Shown piece after piece: positions 34,137 to 46,132 of a DNA stretch of 57,733 nucleotides (position 1 is its first letter; each line of letters begins with the position of its first letter). The translations under genes and the position numbers were made by a program. Origin of the DNA: Gnetum montanum (Eukaryota > Streptophyta > Gnetopsida > Gnetales > Gnetaceae); NCBI GenBank assembly GCA_015680685.1, contig MNCI01034145.1, positions 20,753-78,485 of the forward strand, written 5' to 3'. The notes beneath the pieces were generated by a model that saw only the letters and a list, made by a program, of their open reading frames with translations, ran no database searches and was not told the origin of the DNA.

Positions 34137-35560
34137 TATGAGAAAGATACACTGAATGTTAAGTATCTTGGATATCAAAGGTGCAAGTGCACCCAAACAT
34201 GAGAGTTCCTTCTTCATGACATTAGATCATAACAATTGGCTCTTCCATAGTGTAGCATAAGTAGTCATTACTTATGTTAAAAACTAAAAAGATGTCTTCT
34301 TCTCACAAGACTGCATTACCACCTATAGATGATTCCATAAGATCTTGTGCTAGATTAAGAAGAAATATGGAGGATGTACACCAATAGATTAAAGTTATCT
34401 ACATACATCTAGATGCTTATTATTTTTACTTTAGATTCATCCTTGATCAGGATGAACACTTGGAATGAAGAGATTTGAAGGAAAACATAGTATTTCCACT
34501 ATTGTAGTAAGATTCATCATAATCCAAGATTTGACACAACCTAATGTGAAAATAAGCTAAGTAATTTTGTGGTCATCAAATGGTCTAAAGAATTAAATTC
34601 TCTAAATTAAGATAGCACTTACAAATGATTGGAAATTTTGACAACCTGAGATAGTATTTTGCCAAACACTAGCAAGTATAACGCAAATAACAACGCATGT
34701 CAAATAGTAAGTAAAGAGAAAAGAAATGAAAAACATATGTGTAATGTGATACAAAGAAGAAGCAAAGTCTATATGTGGTTGATGGAAAAATAGAGAAATA
34801 CAAAGTAGATGAAAAAAAATATGCTAAAAAACTATGCCATCAAATTGAAGAGATGCTTTAGATAGCTTTTCAAATCACCAATGTGTAAGTACTAAGTCAA
34901 CATATATAAAGCTAATCAATTGGATTGTTGACTTTTCAACCAAACCCTTTCTATTTAGGAATATCCTCCTATTTATATGCAAAAAAAAATATCTCATACA
35001 TTACAAAGAAATGATACATTAGAGCCCACAAAATATTCTAAAGTGTTATGGATAGAAGAAATTATATGTAGATAGCTAATGTGAAGAATGATATCAAATG
35101 TTAGAGAAATAATTAATGTTGGATGTTGAAAAGAAAAATGATGTTGTACATCGGAAGCACATTTTTGTCAAAAGTAATATTAAGTTAGGATCGATGTAAA
35201 AGATGATGCTAAATATTGAAATGAAGAAAGCATCCAAAAATTATGCTACAAGTCACATGAGACACCACTTCTAGTAGATTTTGAAGATAGAGACTAGAAA
35301 TAATGTTGGCAATGATGTAGGATGTCGAATCTAGACTACTAAAGATGATTTTGCACTAAAAAGCCAAAGAATGAACACAAAACTCTTACTCATGCAAAAG
35401 AATTCAAAGTAGGTAGAACATTATCCCCTCTTGATGGATATTGTTAAAAGGACAAAGGATAATCCATAAAAAAGATACTAATTAGTAGGTACTTGAAAGA
35501 GGATTAAACAAAGTGTGATGATAGGGAAGAAAGTCTAGGACATCACCAATACACCTACAT
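34137..35560. other. AT-rich region left of D
   Basis: No gene or clear repeat unit was recognised. It may hold the 3' LTR of D or the interior of E. Short GATGTTG/GATGATG motifs recur between about 35080 and 35340. No TG...CA boundary could be fixed. Confidence 0.35.
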
Positions 35561-36480
35561 TGAAGTGCTACACCATTGAAGTGGAGCATGGTTAAATCCT
35601 AGAAAGCAAACATAGAAATATTAATAAAGCACTAACTAAATCATGCAATTCTCTCAATCACACCCTTATTGGAGTAAAGCAAAGATACTTGTTTAGCCTC
35701 ACTAATGTAGAGCATAAAAAGAAAAAGGGATAGAGAAAGATAATGAGATAGCTAAATGCAAAAAGATAAAGCAAAAAAATAAGGGGGAAACATGCTAGGA
35801 ACATTGCCTATATACCAATGGTAGGGTGCTATGTCATAGAAGTGGGACATGGCTAAATCCCTAAAATCACCTTCTCCCTGACCTCAATTATATAACTATT
35901 CACACTCCTGATGCCACAATACACTTAATGCTTCTTCATTGTATTGGGAAAAAGACACTCATATGGCCTCACTAATGCTAAATATAAAGAGGAATGGAAA
36001 TAGATAAGGATAGAGAATGAGTGGGAAAAGAGAGAAATATAGTATAAGAAAGCAAAAATTTTTCGTTTTCAAAGATAGAAAGCAAAAAGGAAAAAACAAC
36101 AAAAAGATGATATTTTCCATACACCTATTATGAGAACATTGCTATGCTATAGAAGTGATGACTAAAAAGGATGTCATATGTATATTTTCATAGTAACACT
36201 CAATCTCACTCAATAATACCCTAACATGAGGTAATGAGATACTCAATCACTTAGAAACCTTACTAGTTATGTTAAGTACATAGAGTAGAATGACATAGAT
36301 AGCATAAGGAAATATAAAGAAAATAGCTAAGGAAATAGTAGAATATAAGATAGAGATAAAGAACAATAAGAAAAATGGTATAAAATAAAACAAGATTTAG
36401 AGAAAACCTATTATCCCAACATAGTATATATCTCATCATAGCATAAAAAGCTAATGAAGAGTAAATTGTCATTGGAAGAA
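35560..36480 (-). repeat. Diverged ~300-bp tandem repeats in the D 3' region
   Basis: Three to four copies with starts near 35565, 35815, 36122 and 36420. Each has a GCTA-TG-CATAGAAGTG-like block followed by CTAAATCC and, farther on, GCCTCACTAATG with an A-rich run. Tandem arrays after integrase are typical of Tat elements. Confidence 0.55.
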
Positions 36481-36519
36481 CACTTGTTCAATCTTAAATA
36501 GCCAACAAGTTCAATGCTT

Positions 36520-39500
36520 TAAATTAGCTACATGTAGTAGTATGTGAGGAAGCTTCTATTAATAGCATATGAAAGTTTATGTCCTTCCAGCATAGATAGA
36601 ATGTAGACAACATTTTTATAAAATTAAACCACCAAAAAAGAACCCCACTAGTTGAGGAAGAACTTCATATCTCTAGAGTTTGGAAAATGATGAAGGACTA
36701 TATCATTCTCATGAATCTCTCTGATTCTAACCTACCTAGAGTAATGACACTAAATATCTACTAGATATTCATGTAGGTGTTGAAGAGTAGCTTGTTGTTA
36801 TTCTTCAAGAAGATCCAACTTAACACATTGCATGTGGTTGTTATCTTGATCTAAACACTAATTGTGGAGAGTAACATGGACACATGGAATGTGGATCTCA
36901 ATTAGTAAGACTGCCTCAAAACCATAGGTTAGAAATTATGGAGTATAACTAGTGGATGTAGAGAAATTGATATAGTAGACCCACAAAGCACGGGATAGCT
37001 TGCATTAGGTTTTATTAATCAAGATATGAAAAAAATGGATAACAGTTTTATTAGTGGATTTGATTTGGCCATTAGACTGAGGATAATATGGTGATGAGAA
37101 GGATTGAGTGATGTGATACATGGAGCAAAAATCATCTACCTTCTTATTTTTAAATTGAGATCCATTATCAGTTACAATTTAGAGAGGTGCACTGAAAAGT
37201 ATTATTCTATGATTGAGGATAAAATGACATATGAAGTAGGATTTTGTGGAACATAAAGGAACAACTTTAACTCACTTGGTGAAATATTTCATGGTAGTTA
37301 GAATAAATTAGTACCCAGTAGATGAAGGATGGCTAATAGCACCAATAAGGTTTAAACAACATTTTTAAAAACACCAAATTATTTGAGATATTGTAAGTTC
37401 CTATGAAGGAAGATAAATAAGTAAGACATATCTTTGGCAACTATCACATGTATTGACTAGATGGTATGTATCTTTAGCTAAGGTTGGCCACCAATAGCCT
37501 AAGAAGATGATACAAGTAGCCAAGGAATGTAATCCTAAGTATACATCACAAACTCTTGACTGAACCTAGTCAAGGACTATCTTAGATTTTGCAAGACTAA
37601 AATAACATATAAGAACACCCATAGAAGAATCTCAACATAAGATATCAGGATTCACTAATTAGAAATATCAACAACATTTACATAAAGTATCTTTTTGAGT
37701 AGGTGTGAGATGACTAGAGGTCTCCCTAGTAGTGAGATAATGAAGAAGATCGACATATTGTTGATTCTTATCATTTGTGTTGATAGTACTAATTAAGACA
37801 TTGGAAGATTGTGTAATAATTGATAAGAAAATTGATTATACGACTTGATCTCATATAGTTAAAGGATCATCATGAATGAAAAATGTTATCAAGGCATTGG
37901 CTAGCATGTTTTTAGACTGCAGAATATAATTAAAGGTATGAGAAAAAAAGGAAAGGATAAGTTCCTTACCCATTTCTACATAAGGAACTAGGTGAGGAGG
38001 CTCACAATCATATTCATAATTAACTTGATTTATGATGAGCTGAGAGTCATTATAAATAGTAATAGTTTTAACCTAATTTGTAAGGATAATAATAGACCTC
38101 ATATTAAAGTCTCATATTTAGCTATGTTGTTAGTGCATGGAAATTCAAGCTTATAAACTTGGTAAAGGAATCTCTTAGTGGAAAGAATAAGAACACAAGT
38201 TGCACTAGATCTAAAGGAAGTATGTGCTTAACTAAAATAAAGGATAACATCTAAATTCTTAGCATTAGTATGTAAGTTGTAAACAATGTCAATTGATTCA
38301 AATGAAGAAATAAGATCAGCTATGGCCTCATCTTTTATAGAGAATTGAAATAGCAATCAAAGGTTAAACTTAATAAGAAATGTCTTTCAATAAACCAAGT
38401 AGTGAGTATCAAAAGGATTATTAGCAATGACTTTAAGAATGTTTATTTTGCATATAATAAATACCTTAGCATGGAGAAGATAATCTTTCCATATATTAAG
38501 AGCAAACATAATACGTGGCCAAGATTTCTTAATGTTAGAGTACCTAGTCTCATAGTCTAAGAAAGGATGAAATATGTAATATATGAAAAGATCAACTCCA
38601 TCTTCTCAACTTTGAGAAAGCATGGCAGATATGGAATGATTAGATTTAGAAAGATAAAGATAAAAATGTTTATCAAATTATGGAGGATGTAGAATGGAAA
38701 GGGTGATCAAAAAAAATTTTGGCTAGAATCAAAGGCTTTTTAACACTTGTCATCCTAAATTAAAGAGGTGGATGTATGAAGTAAGTGAGTTAAGGGATGA
38801 AGACGATTGGTAAGATTGAAAAAAAATTGATTGAAGATGATCTTGTATCATATGCATATCTTGAATGTTCCTAGGTGATGCAAGATCTAAAATAGCTTTG
38901 ACCTTATTAGGATCAACAACTCTACTATCTTAAGACATAAGATAATCTAACAGCTTACCTATGAAAATCCCAAAAATGCATTTCTTGAGATTCAAACGTA
39001 GGTTAACTTTGTCATAGTAAGTTAAGAATTGATCTAAGTCTAAAGCATGGTCAATTTTCAAGGTGGATTTAATGGTCAAATCATCAATATAATTGTTAAT
39101 TATTTTGAATATCATATCATTAAAGATGAAATTCATAGCTCATTAATAGGTAGCTCCATCATTCCTAAGTTCAAAGAGCATTATAATGTAGCAAATTATT
39201 CCTCAAGGAGTTATGAAAGTGTTATATTGCTAATGCTCTAGATTTATTTGGATTTGGTTGTAACTAGAAAACCCATTCATGAAGGATAGAATAGCATGGA
39301 CAATTGCTAAATCTAGGAGCTGATCAATGTCAAGTAAAGGAAAGTCATTCTTAAAAGTGACCTTATTAAGGTTTTGAAATTTAATGCATGTTAGAAATCC
39401 ATGTCACCATTCTTTTTGGGTACCACTACCATGTTAGAAATCCAATAAAAATAGTTAATAAGATGAATGAATCTAGCATTGTATAGTTTAGTGATTTCTT

Positions 39501-39963
39501 CTTTTATAGAAAAATCTATAGTGGGAAAAATTTTTCATACATTTTTTTTAATAGGTTTGGAATCTTCTTCCAAAATGATATAATGTCATACAAGTTTTGG
39601 GTCCCAACTAGGTATATCATTGTATCCCCAAATGAAAGAAATTGAATACTTTTGTAAAGTTGTAAAGATGCCTTTCCAAAGGCCCTAGAAGAGAAAAACA
39701 TGAAGCTAAAGAGTCTTTTGTTCACCCTTATGACTTAGTTCAAGTAAGTCAATCAAATGATCATTCATTAATAGAGGCTCTCCATTAAGAAAAAAGAGAT
39801 CTAATTGAGAAAAGAGTTCATCCTCAATAATTTCTATAGAGGATATAAGAGAAACTGAACCTAATTTTGTGTTAAGAAAAGAAAGATATAGAGTCCAACA
39901 TACCTAGCTTGCAAGATGGTCCAATATTAGAGATTGAAGTAGAGAGCCTAGATAGGTAGCCAT
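36520..39963 (-). pseudogene. pol: D pol (decayed)
   Basis: It reads on the - strand from the ATG at 39963. RT is recognisable from a WGYNDIPSWDP segment (A1 has WSYKDMPGLDP) to NNYIDDLTIKS near 39080. The archaeal-type RNase H is near 37950-38250, with FPCTNNIAKYE matching FPCMNNVAEYE of A1. The integrase zinc-binding end (WWPTLAKDT, CDSCQR) is near 37450-37520 and its core (TDNGSQF, SPYYPQSNGQ) near 37050-37180. The integrase C-terminus extends to about 36520. Stops and indels are frequent. Confidence 0.8.
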
Positions 39964-39992
39964 GTTCACCTAGAGCAAAAGAAAAAAAAAAA
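39964..39992 (-). promoter_or_regulatory. Splice acceptor before D RT
   Basis: On the - strand a long T-rich run ends in CTTTTGCTCTAG, with the AG at 39971-39970. The exon would begin GTGAACATG, placing an ATG 6 bp inside. It occupies the same place as the acceptors in A1 and A2. Confidence 0.55.
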
Positions 39993-40220
39993 GTAAATCA
40001 AGTTTAGAAGCTTAAGAAGGAATAAGACAAGATGTCTAAGTTAAGTGACATTGAAATATTATGCACATCAAAACTACTAAAGCACACATCATTTCTTTAG
40101 TTACTTAAGCAATGGTAAAGATAAATTTACCACCAAATATTTCATTTTCACCAAATCATTTTAAGAAATGACACATAAGTATAGCAAAAAGCAATAGTGA
40201 TACTAACCAACAAAATAGGG

Positions 40221-43150
40221 ATGGCAAGTTGTAGTAGTAGCAACCAAGGATGTAGAAGTGGAACCAATAATAGCAAGGAATTTCTTCAACCATGCTCACT
40301 CTCTTTTGAAGCTAAGCTTTGAGTTAAAAATTTTGTAGAGTTTACCACTATTTCTTTAATTTTTCATAACAATTATTTTTTGTTTCTCAATACTTGAACA
40401 GATTTTTCTAGTAAATATAATGCTAGGCTTAGATCTAATAGGAATTTACAAGGTCTATCCTAGTATCAAAAATAGCAACCTTAGGTGATGTCCCATTTCA
40501 ATGCATAGCATGAGCAATTAAGAATCCATAGATTTTTGAGGAAGTATGCTAGCCAAGGATGGCATCACTCTTTATGAAATGAAGCTTATAAAGTGTAGAG
40601 TAGGTAAAGGCGTAAAGAATCATCCTAATGCCTAAAAGTATAATAATATACTTGGTTCTTATTATCAAAAAGGTTAAATATGAAATTTTACTAACAACTA
40701 AATGTGCTTACTTGTAGCTCAATAAAGCATCAATGACACAAAATTCATTAACGTCATGGAAGTAGTGGAAGAGTTTGAAGTGAGATCCACTAGTAAAGTG
40801 CAAAGTGCCCAAAAGTGGTTATTTGAAGGAAAGGGAATTAAATATTTTAATAATTTTAATAAGATGGGAATTTATGTGCTTTAGGTCTAAAGCATCCCTA
40901 CCCTAGCATGGTAGAAGGTGTGGGCCTAATAAAAAACTGCTTAGCAAAGAAAGTTATTTTTGTCATTCTTGTAGATTGGAAGCAAGTTATCATCACTAGG
41001 GACCTAGCCACACTAAGGTATTGGTTAGGCTTCCCAAAGAGAATAATAAAGATTAATAATTTAAAGTTTAATTTAGTAGAACTAACAGTTTTGGTAGAAT
41101 TAATCAAATCAAAGAAGAAGAACATTATCAACACATAAAAGGAGACAAATGATGGTTTAAAGAAGTTATTCCCTTTATTCATTAAAGGGTCATTTTATAA
41201 TAAGATCAACTAGAAATGGGAGTTGGCCCCTAAGTAGTTGTATGGATTGTATAGAGTAGTATCTCAAGGAAGTGGAGCCAACTAGGCACTAGCAATCTAT
41301 TAAGGAATAGTTAAGAATATGGAGAAACTACCTTAGGAGGACAAAAAATGAAAGAAAACTATGTTAAGAGAGAGGCCCAATTTTGGGATTTATTATAGGT
41401 TAATAAAAGATTGTGGTAACTTTTTTTTACCAAAGGTGAAGAGAAGAAAATAAAATTTACTTCAAAGGTAGACTTCAAGCCTTTATTGTGTTAACATTTG
41501 AGGAGTCTAATGTCTACTTACAACATCAACGACAATGATTCTTTAACATTGACATTAAGGAAAAGGAAGGGAGTAGGTTCTTCAATGTCTAAAAAAATAG
41601 AAGAACCTCATAAGAAAATAAGTGAATACATACAAGCAAGGAAGGAGGGAACTTTGAAGAGAACATCTAGAATTATTGAGAAAGGAAGGGCTTCAAGAAA
41701 GAGGAAATTTCTTCAAAGGAGGAAGACATCTCCATCAACATCCCTAGAATAAAGATCTTCTAGGAGAAGATAAAAGAGAGAATAAGTAAGTTTATGTTTT
41801 AATCAATTATATTTTGCTAAGTATGAATAAAATAGCATAGTTTTTAGTTTTGATGTTGGCCAAGGATGACATGATACTAACACTTTATTCATTTTGTAAA
41901 AGTTGCTCAAGAAAAGAGAGCCTCAGAATGAGAAGCCAAGAAGCTACATTTAAGCCCTCCTTTAATCCCTAAAGGTTAGAAGGAAGATATGATCAAAGAG
42001 AAACTAGATTTCTTAAATGATTTACTTTTATCATATGAAAATATAAAAGGGGATAGATAAAGTTCAAATTCTTTTTTTGACCTCTTTGGTTTAAACCTCA
42101 ATGAAATAGGTCAAGAGGAGTAGAACAAATCACTTCTCTAGCTAACAAATCAATTTTGAATAATTTAGAGGTTTGCAAGTAGATAAAGGAGGTAACAAGT
42201 TTGAAACTCACCTTATCATATGGTAAGTATATTTGATGTTGTCTCAAAGATTATACATCAATTTATAGGTGTCAAAAAAGAATTAACCATTTTCTTTTTT
42301 TTTTCTTTTCCATATATGAAAAAGAAAATATGGGTTTGTATATAAGACAAGCAACTAATGTTGGAGGGTTTAGCAAAAGCCATGGAAAGAAAGATGAACT
42401 TAATCTCTCTAGAAGAAGGTAAGTAATTTAAACATTGTTACTAAGGAATAATATTTAACTTTAGTGGTAGAGAATCTGACATCCTCTATTTATTATATAA
42501 AAATAAAGGTTAAGCTAAATAAGGATAATGTGACATTCCATGATCTAGCTATAAATGTAGACATAGCAACAGAAAAGGTGGCTACAAACAAAATAAGTAC
42601 AACTCTAAACTATGCTAAGGATATGAGAGTATTATCTATAGAGCAAGCTAACATAATTACCATACTCCTAGATCCCTTGGACCAAGCATAAATGAAGGAA
42701 AATGAGCATGAAAGGCAAATAAAGATGTTATTTGACCAAGTGGAGCTATTAGAGGCCAAAATAAGAGATAGTAACATGGTCAAACATAACACTCTTCCCC
42801 ATGCATAATGAAGAGAAAAGAATAAAGCCATGAAGTTTCAGAGGGCTTTAATGGAGTGCAAGAGTTTAACACTACCAATGACTCATTTTATGACAAGTCT
42901 AAGAAATTCTGCAATAGCATGGAAGATTTGGAATAAAAATCATTAGACAAATAAGTAGTGATACAAAAGAGAGTATTGCGAGGTATGAAGAGAAAATAGA
43001 AGTCTATTTGTAGATAAAAAAAAGTAATTTTTCACTAAATAGACCACATTAGAAGAGTTTATTTGAAGATTTTTCTAATAGTGTGATGAGTACCATACAA
43101 GAGGGGCAATAAAGAGGTCCCAGAGAGGAGCCTACAGAAGAAAGGGATGA
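40221..43150 (+). pseudogene. Antisense gene upstream of RT in D (decayed, multi-exon)
   Basis: A + strand gene, opposite to D pol and starting 251 bp from its splice acceptor. A first exon may start at 40221 (MASCSSSNQG...). A second begins after the acceptor CTTGAACAG at 40393-40401 and contains HRFLRKYASQGWHH. Then come 40908-41138 and its continuation (DWKQVIITRDLATLRYWLGF), where TAG stops replace probable CAG codons. Next is a Lys/Arg-rich piece at 41498-41752, and a stretch with coiled-coil character at 42464-42830. I do not recognise the family, and most exon borders are unresolved. The location and orientation mirror the antisense gene of A1/A2, though the protein looks different. 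Confidence 0.5.
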
Positions 43151-43181
43151 TGATGATATCACACTAGAAGAATTAAAGGCC

Positions 43182-43595
43182 TGAAACACCCTAAATTTTC
43201 AAGGCATTCTTGCTTCTCCAGGTCTACGCAGTTCAGGCAACGTCATGTCACTTTGGCAAGAAATGAATGCTTTGAGTTTAGGCTATCCAGTTTGGCAAGT
43301 TTTCTAGTTGGGTAATTCATCCAGCTGACAGCCTACTCAGAAACGATGCAGAGAGTCTTCGGGGGTGCTCAAGATGCGCGAAATAGTTTGGCAAGTTTTC
43401 TAGTCAAGGAGTTTGCTACGCTATGCTACGCTATGTAGCATAGCAGGCTTTAGGAGATAGTTGTTCAGGCAATCAACTAGAAATTCGTTACAAGACACGT
43501 TGCTACACTATGCTACGCTACACAGCATAGCAAGATCAAGATAGGGTGGCTTAGCTTACTCAGTGATTTCAATTACACTTAGTTAGCACCTCTAG
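43182..43595 (+). repeat. 5' LTR of A2, truncated
   Basis: Starts TGAAACACCCTAAATTTTC and is nearly identical to 56656-57069 of the 3' LTR. After GTTAGCACCTCTAG it breaks off into gag sequence. Thus the rest of the LTR, the primer site, the leader and the gag N-terminus are deleted. GCTACGCTA/TAGCATAGC palindromes lie at 43428-43450 and 43500-43533. Confidence 0.9.
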
Positions 43596-43599
43596 TATT

Positions 43600-45610
43600 T
43601 CTCTCAACCTCCCTGTACTTTTCCTTGAAGCACAAGATCAAATTTCTAAAATTTCTAAAATTTCTAAAAAGCCTTATAACAATGGTAACAAGAATAACAA
43701 AAAATCGGCCAGCTAACCCCATGCCCAAGTAGGGCATGCACCACTACCTTCCACACCTGCTCCCGAGACATCTACGCCACCAAAATCAAACTTTGAGCGT
43801 AAAGACCGCTCAAAGTATACCCCCGCTACCCATCAAGCCTTTAGACCTTTTGAAGCAACTACTGGCAACAGATTACATCCAACACAAGAGGATGTCAAAG
43901 GAGGGAGTCAGGAAACATCAGTGCTACTGCGAACTCCTTAGGAACCCCTCTTTGGCCTTGCCCAACGAGCCCCCAGTCCCTAAGAGTTTCAGGCCGGATT
44001 GGTTTTGTGACTACCACCAATAGTGTGGTCACAACACATATTACTGTCTGGCATTGAAGGATGACATCCAAAGGATGATTCATCAAGGAAAACTGGTGTT
44101 AGATGAAAGTAAACTAGTACGTCCTAGGAATCAATCTCTGCATGTCTATACTTACCCCCTCAACGCCAATAACGTCGATTATGTCATCAACACCATTGGC
44201 ATTGATAGTAACCTTAGACCACCCCAGTAGCCATTTATGGTCTGTGTGCCTCAGCGTAGCACACCAGCACCACCAGTGGCTGATCAAAGCCCATAGCAAC
44301 CATTTGTTCTAAGAGCCCCTCCCCGGGCATCCACCCCCATGCCATCTATTAGCGAAACCGTGCCACCCCGCCTGTTAACACCATTAGCTCCATTTGTCAT
44401 TAGGGGGCCAACTCCTTCAACAGCCCCTGCCCCGCAGAAGATAGTTGCGCAACCTTCTCATCCTAAAAAACTAGAAGTGTGTTTCAAACATGAGACGTTG
44501 AGGGAAGATACCATCCCAAGTACTTCCAAGCCTATGTCTTCACCCCCTGCATCTACGCCCATGTCACCAAAGAGAAATGTTGCTATGACTACACAGCCTG
44601 CACTGCCTCGCCAAAAAGGGTTTGAACCTGAACCAGAAACTAGCCCCCCTCAGGAAATCCTTCTTCTGGGACGAATAGAAGAGGAGAAGGGTAGTAAACA
44701 AGGGAGTGGCCAAGACCTTCTGGATGCTCTCATGCAGGTCAAACAAGCTCTAAAACAAAAGAATAATACCTTGAACTTGTATGACCTAATCATGACACCT
44801 ACCACACACCATGAGGCTTTGGTCCGTATGTTGATGGCGATTCTGATTGACGAGGACATGCCAGCAAAAGAGGAAGTAATCCACTCAATCATGCTTCCCT
44901 CTGCGCCTGCAAAGCCAAAGCCGTCCCAACTGACTTTCTGCAATGACTCCATTAGGGAAGACCCCGAAAGGGGTCAGGTGACTACAGCACCCCTATTCAT
45001 CACAATTTGGATTGGCCAACACAGGATTCGAAGGGTACACGTTGATGATCGGGCTACCACAAATATCATCCCCTTCCCTATTGTGGACAAGCTGGGTTTG
45101 GTCGACCAAATTAGACCCACAACAGCGTCGTGCCTAAAGTCGTTCAATGAGATGCGGGTCATGGTGAAGGGCACGATCCATATAGACTTCGTGGCAGGGG
45201 ACTAGTTCCCCATGACCGCAACGTTCATCGTGGTCGAAGAGATGCCTAGGTTTAACCTGATCTTGGGGAGATCATGGTTAGCACAACTTAGGGCTGTCTC
45301 TTCGTCCATTCATCATGAGATCCACCTACCATATGCAGGTAGGGAGGTGGTAATCCATGGCAACGAGGCAACGACACAAGCTATCAATAACATAGACATG
45401 GAACAGGGCTCAGAGGTCATCACCTCTGAGAATGAAGCGCCTGTTGCAACGCACACTAACCATCCAGCGAAAGAATCAGCTAGGTGAGCCGGTTCCCAAA
45501 ATAAAAATGCATGGGCTAAGTTGCCCTTCCAAGTGGAGGACAATGATGTAGACGAAGGCCCTAGAAAAGTTCCTTGGCCTTATGTCTCGCCCAACCCATG
45601 ATGGGTCAAG
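43600..45610 (+). pseudogene. gag-pro: A2 gag (C-terminal part) and protease
   Basis: Only the nucleocapsid end of gag remains. It has the segment KDRSKYTP, then one extra base near 43820 shifts the frame to LPIKPLDLLKQLL. A Tat-type zinc knuckle follows (CDYHQ, then GHNTYYC, about 44010-44050) and ALKDDIQRMI. After a long Pro/Ser-rich linker comes protease, about 44980-45330. Its active site reads VDDRATTNIIP, where Asp-Gly-Ala would be usual, and it ends FNLILGRSWL. Stops include those near 44021, 44227, 45205 and 45484. The capsid domain is deleted with the LTR end. Confidence 0.8.
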
Positions 45611-46132
45611 AAGCAGCTACGCATAGCGTAGCAACCCCACTGCTTCCCGCCCACTCACCATCCTTTGTACATTTATCGCCGCCTTTTTGTTTTGCATCCA
45701 TCCATCTACGTTAGTTACTAGTTAGCTGTCCTCTAAATCATTAGCGTATCATCCCTTTAACATGCCCACGGCCTGAAATGGCCTAAAACTATGCTCACCC
45801 ACAGCCCGAAATGGCCTAAAACTATGTTCGCCCATGGCCTGAAAAGGTCTAAAACTATGTTACGCTATGGCCCAAAATGGCCTAAAACTAGCGATGGCCT
45901 GTAATGGTCTAAAACTAGTCCAGGGGGCCCGAAATGGCCTAAAACTAAAACATTAAAAAACAAAAGCTTTACATGCAATTCATCGCGTAGAAAACGCATA
46001 AGTTAGCATAAAACCAGTTTCTGTTTCTAAAATTCCCTCTTTTCATTCAAAAATTTTGTCTTTTAAATAATGTTTGCAAAAATCTTACAAAATCCAAAAT
46101 TTCAAAATTGCAAAAAAAAAAATCTCGTGTTG
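45611..46132. repeat. Post-protease hairpin repeats and 3' flank of the antisense gene
   Basis: At 45765-45950 are about six units with GGCC stems (GGCCTGAAATGGCC, then TAAAACTA). Some carry G-T pairs (GGCC/GGTC). The rest to 46132 is AT-rich; it should be the 3' untranslated part of the antisense gene. The donor of the presumed PR-RT intron should lie near the end of protease, but I could not pick one site with confidence. Confidence 0.7.

Larger units (their letters stand above)
34137..43181 (-). mobile_element. Decayed Tat-lineage element D
   Basis: A very old element on the - strand, recognised from its pol (36520-39963) and 3' tandem repeats. On the opposite strand a multi-exon-like gene lies upstream of RT (40221-43150). 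The presence of an archaeal-type RNase H places it in the Tat lineage. No LTR could be delimited. Its right side stops at the 5' LTR of A2, which probably inserted here, so gag-protease of D is expected to the right of A2. Confidence 0.65.
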
